A model generated the notes under the pieces. The model saw only the letters and a program-made list of their open reading frames with translations. It did not search any database and was not told the DNA's origin. Below, in pieces: positions 1 to 4,657 of a stretch of 5,998 nucleotides of DNA. The DNA comes from Candidatus Geothermarchaeota archaeon (GTDB taxonomy: Archaea; Thermoproteota; Nitrososphaeria; Geothermarchaeales; JAUWBL01), in contig JAUWBL010000074.1 of assembly GCA_030601715.1 (NCBI GenBank), forward strand, positions 1-5,998, given 5' to 3'. Positions within the stretch are counted from its first letter, which is position 1. Every line of letters begins with the position of its first letter. A program made the translations under genes and the position numbers.

Positions 1-312
1 CTTCAGAGAACGAAGCCCCGAGACATATTCGATGTCTGGTTTCTGGTGGAGAGAGAGGGCGTGGAGCTAGACATGGATCTCGTCAAGACCAAGCTGATGA
101 GAAGTTACGAGGCAACTCCAACTGAGAGGAAGGCTAGTGCCGCAATGTACAGGGTCGACGAGATCGCATCTCGGGTGAAGACACTCACTGAAAGGAGATG
201 GAAAATCGATCTCGGAGGATTGATGATGCGACCAATCCCCCATCGGAAGGAAGTTCTTGCGAAGGTTGTTGACATCCTCCGCGACCTGGGGAACATCAGG
301 GTTGGCCCCTGA
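1..312 (+). CDS. AbiEii-type nucleotidyltransferase toxin, C-terminal part (5' truncated by window edge)
   Basis: The frame is open from base 1, so the gene starts upstream and only the last 103 codons are seen. The first visible residues, LQRTKPRDIFDVWFLVEREG, match the conserved KPRD-hydrophobic-hydrophobic-D-hydrophobic pattern near the C-terminal part of the nucleotidyl transferase AbiEii/AbiGii toxin family (PF08843/DUF1814). In the family this motif is followed, as here, by a helical tail rich in Lys, Arg and Glu. Known members transfer nucleotides, and in studied cases the targets are tRNAs; they pair with an AbiEi-type antitoxin normally encoded just upstream, which would lie outside this window. 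A GTG at 46 could look like a start, but it would cut through the motif and is rejected. Codon use is G-rich (one 60-base sample has 22 G against 12 C), unlike the C-rich plus-strand genes downstream, which may indicate separate ancestry. Family assignment rests on this motif and the tail alone. Confidence 0.68.
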   Translation, partial: LQRTKPRDIFDVWFLVEREGVELDMDLVKTKLMRSYEATPTERKASAAMYRVDEIASRVKTLTERRWKIDLGGLMMRPIPHRKEVLAKVVDILRDLGNIRVGP

Positions 313-321
313 ACCTAACTC

Positions 322-332
322 TTAGTATATAT
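322..332 (+). promoter_or_regulatory. Archaeal TATA-box-like element upstream of the AlkP-family gene
   Basis: TTAGTATATAT stands out as an AT-only run in GC-rich DNA, just after the toxin gene stop at 312. A TATA box centred near 328 would place transcription start at about 353-356, giving a leader of about 55 bases to the ATG at 409 or about 90 to the CTG at 444. No clear purine-rich BRE is seen directly upstream. The assignment is by sequence likeness and position only. Confidence 0.45.
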
Positions 333-408
333 CAAAGATCGTGTGGATAAGCTCACAAAGCCACAGCAATCAATACCTCCATAGGCTCCTGACGAGCGTG
401 CACAAAAA

Positions 409-447
409 ATGGCTACCACCAAACTATCACGAGAGGATCCGCGCTGA
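409..447 (+). other. 12-codon leader ORF overlapping the start of the AlkP-family gene
   Basis: An ATG at 409 opens a short frame reading MATTKLSREDPR and stops with TGA at 445-447. That TGA overlaps the proposed CTG start of the next gene as CTGA, in the same geometry as the ATGA overlaps at 3106 and 4654. It could be a leader peptide coupled to downstream translation. It could also be the true N-terminus of the phosphohydrolase, separated from it by a one-base indel (real or a sequencing error). It could equally be chance. No Shine-Dalgarno motif is visible before the ATG. Confidence 0.25.
431..438 (+). promoter_or_regulatory. Ribosome binding site supporting a CTG start at 444
   Basis: GAGAGGAT resembles the archaeal Shine-Dalgarno sequence (GGAGGTGAT) and ends five bases before the CTG at 444. 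A similar AGAGAGG lies ten bases before the ATG of the permease at 4654. Its position favours 444 over the TTG at 459 as the start of the AlkP-family gene. Confidence 0.4.
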
Positions 448-1829
448 AGGCCCTGGTCTTGGGCATCGACGGAGCAAGCCCCAATTTGCTAGAGAAATGG
501 AGAGACAGCCTACCCAACCTCCGACGACTCTCCGACAAGGGCGCGACGGGCCTGACCATCCCACCCATCCCGCCACAGACGCCGGTGGCCTGGACCACCT
601 TCATCACCGGCACCAACCCCGGCAAGCACGGCATCTTCAGCTTCGCCACCAGAAAACCCGGCACCTACGAACGAGAGATCACCAACCCAGGCCGCATCAA
701 GACCCCCACCCTGCCCGAAATCCTCAAAAGAGCCAACCTGACCACGGGGCTCATCAACGCCCCCATGTCCCCCAAAGACACGGTCCGAGGATTCACCATA
801 CCCGGATTCCTCGCCCGAGACGAAGGAACACCCAAACCCCTCAGAATAGCCAAAAAGATCCAAAAAGAGCTCGGCCTCGAGAAGATACCGGGAGACATCG
901 AAACACCCTACCTCAAGAACGTCCAAGACAACCCCGAAGCCCTCCTAGACCGAGCCAAAGAAATAACCCAACAACTCGGCGAAGCCGCCCTCCTGCTCCT
1001 AGAAGAGGAGTGGGACCTCTTCATGACGGTCTTCATGGCCATGGACAGGGTGCAACACTTCTTCTGGAAGAACATCGACGAAAACCACCCCAACCACACC
1101 GAGAACCACCTGACCGCCAAGGCCAGAGAGGTAATGAAGACCATCGACACCTACGTCGGCAAGATAGCAGACACCCTAGACGAGGACACCCTCCTCATCA
1201 TCCTCTCCGACCACGGCTTCTGCCCCATCCACACCGAGGTCTACCTCAACAACCACCTCGAAACCCAAGGCCTAACAAAACGCCACAACAACAAGGTAGA
1301 CCAACCCAACAGCAAGGCCGTCGCCTACGGCTACGGAGACATCTGGATCAACCTCCAAGGCAGAGAACCCAACGGCCAGATCAAACCAGGATCCCCCTAC
1401 GAAGCCCTCCGCCGCCAGATCGCCCGATGCCTAACCCACCTAACCATCGACGGCCAGAACCCCATCAAGACCGTCAAGCGAAGAGAAGAGGTCTACACCG
1501 GACCCGAAACCCCCAAGGCCCCCGACCTCCTAGCCATCTTCAACCCCGGCTGGCAGGCCGCCCGACACCCGGAGATCCTCCCCGCGAAAGCCCACGGCAA
1601 CTACGTAAACAGGACCCCCCGGTGGAGCGGAGGCCACGACGGAACCCACGACCCACAAGACGTCCCAGGCATCCTCATCGTCAACGGACCCAGAGTCAAG
1701 AAACAGCGACACATGAAGGCCAACCTGTGGGATCTGGCCCCAACCATCCTCCAAGCCCTAGGACAACCCATACCCCCACACATGGACGGAAAACCCCTGC
1801 CCATATGGGAAGAGCAACAGCGAGCCTAG
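444..1829 (+). CDS. AlkP-superfamily phosphodiesterase/phosphohydrolase (type I phosphodiesterase/nucleotide pyrophosphatase-like)
   Basis: This is a 461-residue soluble protein with no signal peptide or membrane helix. It carries the metal-binding pattern of the alkaline phosphatase superfamily, closest to the PF01663/COG3379 group. The motifs, numbered from the CTG start, are LVLGIDGAS with metal-ligand D9; PPQTPVAW with probable nucleophile T46, followed by TTFITGTNPGKHGIF; MAMDRVQHFFW with D201 and H205; LSDHGF with D256 and H257; and GGHDGTHD with H398 and H402. The C-terminal WDLAPTILQALGQP-DGKPL block is typical of the family's end. All expected two-metal ligands appear present, so it is probably active, but the substrate (phosphodiester, phosphoglycerate-like or surface phospholipid/glycan) cannot be read from sequence. 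The start is unusual: in frame back to the stop at 390-392 there is no ATG or GTG. CTG at 444 gives the expected (M)KALVLGIDG and has an SD-like site before it; TTG at 459 would remove the first beta strand. It converges on the ABC ATPase with an 18-bp gap. Confidence 0.85.
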   Translation: MKALVLGIDGASPNLLEKWRDSLPNLRRLSDKGATGLTIPPIPPQTPVAWTTFITGTNPGKHGIFSFATRKPGTYEREITNPGRIKTPTLPEILKRANLTTGLINAPMSPKDTVRGFTIPGFLARDEGTPKPLRIAKKIQKELGLEKIPGDIETPYLKNVQDNPEALLDRAKEITQQLGEAALLLLEEEWDLFMTVFMAMDRVQHFFWKNIDENHPNHTENHLTAKAREVMKTIDTYVGKIADTLDEDTLLIILSDHGFCPIHTEVYLNNHLETQGLTKRHNNKVDQPNSKAVAYGYGDIWINLQGREPNGQIKPGSPYEALRRQIARCLTHLTIDGQNPIKTVKRREEVYTGPETPKAPDLLAIFNPGWQAARHPEILPAKAHGNYVNRTPRWSGGHDGTHDPQDVPGILIVNGPRVKKQRHMKANLWDLAPTILQALGQPIPPHMDGKPLPIWEEQQRA

Positions 1830-1847
1830 AACCGCCCCAGCCCACAG

Positions 1848-2564
1848 CTACTCCTCCTCAGACGAAGCCGACTCCTCCCCCAGCTCCTCCAACCCACCCA
1901 ACCGAAAGACCAAGTGACGACCAGCGTACCTCCCCGCCGGCTCAGGATAGTTGCTCGCCAGAACCACCGTCTTCCCGTCCTCCCTGTTCATCTCACTCAA
2001 CATCCCCAACAGCATCTCCGAGCTCTCCTCATCCAGGTTCGACGTAGGCTCATCCGCCAAGACCACCAAAGGATCGTTCGCCAACGCCCTAACCGCCGCC
2101 ACCCTCTGCATCTGTCCCCCGCTCAGCCTCGACGGAAGCCTATCCCCCAACCCCGAGAGATCGAACCTCCCCAACAAATCCCCAACCCTCCTCCCCCTAT
2201 CCCCCCGAGGAACACCCGCATACACCATCGGCAGCTCCACGTTCTCCCGAACCGTCAGGCTCGGCAACAGATTAAAATGCTGAAAGATGAACCCTATGCT
2301 CCTCGACCTAACCCTCGAGAGCCGACCCTGAGACAACCCGCTGATCCTAACCCCCTCCAACAACACCTCCCCCCTCGTCGGCTCATCCAGCCCACCCAAC
2401 AAGTTGAGCAGAGTCGTCTTCCCACAGCCCGACGGGCCCGACAACAGCACGAACTCACCGCGCTTCACCGAGAGGTTCACATCCGTGAGTACCTCCACCT
2501 CGAAGGGCCCCCCCGGATCATACGTCTTCCAGAGACCACGCGTAGCGAGAACCTCAGCGGACAT
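1848..2564 (-). CDS. ABC transporter ATP-binding protein, MacB/LolD type, with atypical H-loop
   Basis: This 238-residue nucleotide-binding subunit would power FtsX/MacB-type permeases at the cytoplasmic face. Numbering from the ATG at 2564, Walker A is GPSGCGKTT (43-51), the Q-loop is FIFQHFNLLPSLTVREN (Q95), the signature is LSGGQMQRV (147-155), Walker B is VVLADEPTSNLD with catalytic E172, and the D-loop ends at D178. The FQ-FNLLP-LTV-EN and ADEPT-NLD patterns are typical of the LolD/MacB/YknY group. The H-loop, normally VTHDPE, reads ASNYPE, so the switch histidine is N205 (codon at 1950-1952). The frame stays open to an ATG at 2729, but those 55 extra residues are Gly-rich, low-complexity and unlike the family. 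The 2564 start is preceded by GGGGTGGG and gives a normal N-terminus. The C-terminus ends in an acidic tail (GEESASSEEE). The gene is divergent from the permease operon, an unusual split. Codons end mostly in G, the mirror image of the plus-strand genes. Confidence 0.92.
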   Translation of the reverse strand: MSAEVLATRGLWKTYDPGGPFEVEVLTDVNLSVKRGEFVLLSGPSGCGKTTLLNLLGGLDEPTRGEVLLEGVRISGLSQGRLSRVRSRSIGFIFQHFNLLPSLTVRENVELPMVYAGVPRGDRGRRVGDLLGRFDLSGLGDRLPSRLSGGQMQRVAAVRALANDPLVVLADEPTSNLDEESSEMLLGMLSEMNREDGKTVVLASNYPEPAGRYAGRHLVFRLGGLEELGEESASSEEE

Positions 2565-2570
2565 TCTCAA

Positions 2571-2578
2571 CCCACCCC
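2571..2578 (-). promoter_or_regulatory. SD-like site deciding the ABC ATPase start
   Basis: On the minus strand GGGGTGGG lies six bases before the ATG at 2564 and shares the GGTG core of archaeal ribosome binding sites. It supports the internal start over the ATG at 2729. The region is G-rich on this strand, so a chance match is possible. Confidence 0.4.
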
Positions 2579-2665
2579 AGCCCATCAGAAGGCTGAAACC
2601 AAGCGGACCCCCAGACCGACACAAACCTAACTCCCTCCCGCCACAAATACACCCGGGGGACCCCT

Positions 2666-2676
2666 CATGTCCTGGC
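2666..2676 (+). repeat. Left copy of 11-bp direct repeat CATGTCCTGGC
   Basis: The identical 11-mer recurs at 3538-3548. Each copy covers the ATG and first codons (MSW) of a permease-like frame, and together they bracket the vapBC module. In a 6-kb window of skewed composition an 11-bp match can occur by chance. The interest comes only from both copies sitting on permease-type starts. Confidence 0.35.
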
Positions 2677-2834
2677 CACTCATCAACGCCCTTCGACCCA
2701 TCGCCACCAGACGCTATGCTAAGAGTCAAGGGACCGCCGGGAGGAGACCTGTGTCGTTCACCCCCCGAGGGAAGACCGACCCTGTCAGACTCCTACTTCT
2801 CCGCATGTGCCCGGAAAATTCATCCAAAGTTTAA
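2667..2834 (+). pseudogene. Possible remnant of an FtsX-type permease N-terminus (55-codon frame)
   Basis: An ATG at 2667, with GGGGGA six bases upstream, opens a 55-residue frame ending with TAA at 2832-2834. The first 16 residues, MSWPLINALRPIATRR, look like the cytoplasmic start of an FtsX-family permease and resemble the start of the intact permease at 3539 (MSWLPLKALTAKGSRG). The rest (AKSQGTAGRRPVSF onward) is not hydrophobic, lacks the expected first membrane helix and matches nothing I recognise. The frame lies divergent from the ABC ATPase, exactly where a partner permease would be expected, and its end overlaps the TATA-like element of vapB. It may be a decayed or interrupted permease gene, a genuine small protein, or a chance frame. 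This frame and the flanking sequence are all I can identify in 2565-2860. Confidence 0.33.
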
Positions 2835-2837
2835 GTA
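2830..2837 (+). promoter_or_regulatory. TATA box of the vapBC-permease operon, leaderless start
   Basis: TTTAAGTA fits the archaeal TATA-box pattern, with CCAAAG just upstream as a plausible BRE. Its centre (about 2833) is about 27 bases before the ATG at 2861, the usual TATA-to-start distance. The transcript would therefore begin at or next to that ATG, which also has no Shine-Dalgarno motif. This is the last convincing promoter before the permeases and probably drives the whole operon. Confidence 0.55.
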
Positions 2838-2860
2838 CATGAAAACTGCATCATCATGAC

Positions 2861-3109
2861 ATGGACTCCACCATGAAATTCGTCCAGACATCCCTCACGC
2901 GAGAAGAATACGAAGCCCTGAAAGAGGCATTGGCCAAGAAAGGGCTGAACATACGCGAAGGACTAAGAAAGGCCGCCCTAGCCGTGATCGCCGAAGAGCT
3001 GAAGCTCGACCCCATGGACCCCTTCTTCACCCGAGAGGCGACCGCAGGAAGCGGCAAAGGAGACCTGTCCACACAGCACGACAGACATCTCTACGGGAAA
3101 ACAGAATGA
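2861..3109 (+). CDS. vapB: VapB-like antitoxin of a type II toxin-antitoxin pair
   Basis: This 82-residue protein lies directly before a PIN toxin gene and overlaps it by ATGA. The N-terminus, MDSTMKFVQTSLTREEYEAL, has the short strand followed by helices of a ribbon-helix-helix-like DNA-binding domain; residues 10-50 are charged and helical. The tail DLSTQHDRHLYG has the H-D-x-x-LYG ending seen in archaeal antitoxins paired with PIN proteins, the part that usually docks on the toxin. Expected role (family knowledge): to neutralise the toxin and autoregulate the operon. ATG 2861 is chosen because the TATA-like box at 2830 places transcription start there; ATG 2873 (MKFVQTS) is the alternative and is closer to typical family N-termini. 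Base composition is less C-biased at its 5' end (17 C to 15 G in 2881-2940) than in the neighbours. Confidence 0.75.
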   Translation: MDSTMKFVQTSLTREEYEALKEALAKKGLNIREGLRKAALAVIAEELKLDPMDPFFTREATAGSGKGDLSTQHDRHLYGKTE

Positions 3110-3519
3110 GGCTGTTTCTCGACACCTCCGCCTTCATCGCACTAGAGGACCAGGACGACCACAAGCACGCCTCCGCCATCGAGTACAGGAGCAGACTCCG
3201 AGACGGGAAGACGCCCTTCCGGTCACTCTACACATCGAACTACGTCCTAGACGAAACCCTCACCCTCCTCAGAAGACACCTGGGACACTCCGCAGCCATC
3301 TCCTTCGGGGAGAGCATCAAGGCCTCGAAGGCCATCAAGACCCGATGGATCACTCCAGAGCTGGATTCGATGGCCTGGGACATCTTCGAGAAACACCAAG
3401 ACAAGGAGTTCAGCTACACCGACTGCACAAGCTTCGCCCTCATGGAGAGAGAAGCCATCACCACCGCCTTCACCATCGACAAGCATTTCACGCAATACGG
3501 CTTCCGCACGGTGCCCTAA
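3106..3519 (+). CDS. vapC: VapC-type PIN-domain ribonuclease toxin
   Basis: A 137-residue single PIN domain (PF01850) of usual VapC length. The four acidic metal-binding residues are all present: D6 in LFLDTSAFIAL, E50 in SNYVLDETLTLL, D106 in FSYTDCTSFALM and D125 in FTIDKHFTQYGF. The closing D-x-H/R-F-x-x-x-GF element is characteristic of this family. VapC toxins are Mg-dependent endoribonucleases that cleave tRNA or rRNA, so an intact active site implies a functional toxin; the target cannot be read from sequence. The start overlaps the antitoxin stop (ATGA), implying coupled translation. Only 19 bp separate its stop from the downstream permease start, with no promoter visible between, so the transporter genes are likely co-transcribed with the module. 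Confidence 0.9.
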   Translation: MRLFLDTSAFIALEDQDDHKHASAIEYRSRLRDGKTPFRSLYTSNYVLDETLTLLRRHLGHSAAISFGESIKASKAIKTRWITPELDSMAWDIFEKHQDKEFSYTDCTSFALMEREAITTAFTIDKHFTQYGFRTVP

Positions 3520-3537
3520 CCGAGATCGGACACAGAC

Positions 3538-3548
3538 CATGTCCTGGC
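3538..3548 (+). repeat. Right copy of 11-bp direct repeat CATGTCCTGGC
   Basis: Identical to 2666-2676, 872 bp upstream. It spans the start codon of the first intact permease. It may reflect homology between two permease gene starts rather than a target-site duplication. Confidence 0.35.
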
Positions 3549-4657
3549 TCCCCCTCAAGGCCCTCACAGCCAAGGGAAGCAGAGGACTCTACCTCCTCCT
3601 AACCATCGCCCTGGCTGCAGCCCTCATAACTGCTGCCTACGGCATCACCCAAGGACTCCACGACAAGCTCGACGACATCACGGAAGGAACCCAGACCACA
3701 CGAACCATATATATAGTAAAAAGAGGAGTCGACACCCTCCAAGACTCAAGGATCCTCCCCGACACAGTCACCCCAATCCTGCAGACCCTCTCCGACAACG
3801 TGATCCCCCAGGTCAGACTCAGAGTGACGGTCGACACCTCCCTCGTCGACGCAAACCTCGTCGGCGTCGACACGGCCAAACTCCCAGGCGGGAAGATCGA
3901 AGGAGAACACCCCGCCAGCGGAGCACCCCAGATCCTCCTTGGAACCGCCATCGCCGAAACCCTGAACAAGTCCACGGGAGAAGAGCTCACCATAACCCAC
4001 GGAGACACAAGCCTCCAAGCCACCATCACCGGAATCCTAGAGAAGCCCACCTCCCTCTCCACATTCATAGTAACGTCCATCGAGACCTCCAGAACCCTAG
4101 ACCCCACCCTCGGCCTCCACGCCACCCTCATCGAAGTTCACCTACAAGAAGACACCAGCCCACAAGACACCATCGACACCATCAACACGGCCTTCCGAAG
4201 CCTGGAAGCCCTCCCAGCCAGAGCCCTCGGAGAAGCCGTGACCGAAACCCAGGAGAGATCCCTCAACATCCTAAGCCTGGCCTCCGCGGCCATCATCCTC
4301 CTCACCCTCCTCCTAGTCTACCAGACCACCCTCCAGATCGCCAAGGACAGCACCCACGAGATCGGAATCATGCAAGCCCTAGGAGCCACCCCAGCCCACC
4401 TCACCAGATCCCTCGCAGCCCAAGCCCTCCTCCTCACAGCCCTAGGCACAATCCTAGGAACAGCCCTTGGCGCACTGCTCTCCAACGGCATCTCCCTAAC
4501 CCAGCTCCTCCTCTACCCCAGAGCCTACGTCCAACCCCACCTCACCCCTGACCTACTCCTCCCCCTCGGCCTCCTCCTCACAACCACCTCCCTAGCCTCC
4601 CTGACAGCGATCCGCCGAATCGTCCACCTCACCCCCAGAGAGGCCATGACCCAATGA
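3539..4657 (+). CDS. FtsX/MacB-family ABC transporter permease (first of tandem pair)
   Basis: A 372-residue protein with the four-helix FtsX layout: TM1 at about 17-37, a large extracytoplasmic domain at about 38-240 (MacB periplasmic-core-like position), then TM2 (243-262), TM3 (294-314) and TM4 (339-358). The cytoplasmic segment HEIGIMQALGATP (273-285) is the FtsX coupling region that contacts the ATPase, and LTPREAM near the end is the usual family terminus. Such permeases pair with LolD/MacB-type ATPases; the divergent gene at 2564-1848 is the only candidate here. Cargo is unknown: family roles include lipoprotein or lipid extraction, peptide export and peptidase control. It follows vapC by 19 bp with only a weak GAGATC motif upstream, and overlaps the next permease by ATGA. 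Leucine and alanine codons are strongly C- or A-ending. Confidence 0.88.
   Translation: MSWLPLKALTAKGSRGLYLLLTIALAAALITAAYGITQGLHDKLDDITEGTQTTRTIYIVKRGVDTLQDSRILPDTVTPILQTLSDNVIPQVRLRVTVDTSLVDANLVGVDTAKLPGGKIEGEHPASGAPQILLGTAIAETLNKSTGEELTITHGDTSLQATITGILEKPTSLSTFIVTSIETSRTLDPTLGLHATLIEVHLQEDTSPQDTIDTINTAFRSLEALPARALGEAVTETQERSLNILSLASAAIILLTLLLVYQTTLQIAKDSTHEIGIMQALGATPAHLTRSLAAQALLLTALGTILGTALGALLSNGISLTQLLLYPRAYVQPHLTPDLLLPLGLLLTTTSLASLTAIRRIVHLTPREAMTQ
4637..4643 (+). promoter_or_regulatory. Ribosome binding site for the second permease
   Basis: AGAGAGG inside the end of the first permease gene lies ten bases before the ATG at 4654, which itself overlaps the upstream stop (ATGA). Together these fix the start of the second permease and suggest translational coupling. 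Confidence 0.4.

Noticed and set aside
341..2047. 568-codon plus-strand frame rich in Pro, Arg, Gln and His
   Set aside because: It lies one frame off the AlkP-family gene and continues antisense into the ATPase. Its low-complexity composition comes from C-rich DNA lacking stops, and it has no recognisable domain.
2565..2729. 55-residue N-terminal extension of the ABC ATPase from the ATG at 2729
   Set aside because: Gly-rich, unlike the family, and the 2564 ATG has an SD-like site and gives the standard N-terminus and length.
1914..2859. Two plus-strand frames (1914-2630 and 2404-2859) opposite the ABC ATPase
   Set aside because: Pro/Arg-rich translations antisense to a gene with all ABC motifs; they are produced by the strand skew.
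3707..3716. ATATATATAG followed by GTAAAA inside the first permease gene, resembling a TATA box
   Set aside because: It encodes the in-frame residues TIYIVK and has no start codon at a useful distance, so it is probably coding coincidence despite standing out in GC-rich DNA.
4290..4320. CTC/CTCCT-type pyrimidine runs across the permease genes, suggestive of short tandem repeats
   Set aside because: They are runs of Leu, Ile, Thr and Ala codons in membrane helices with C-ending preference, with no constant unit or spacing. No CRISPR-like array is present.
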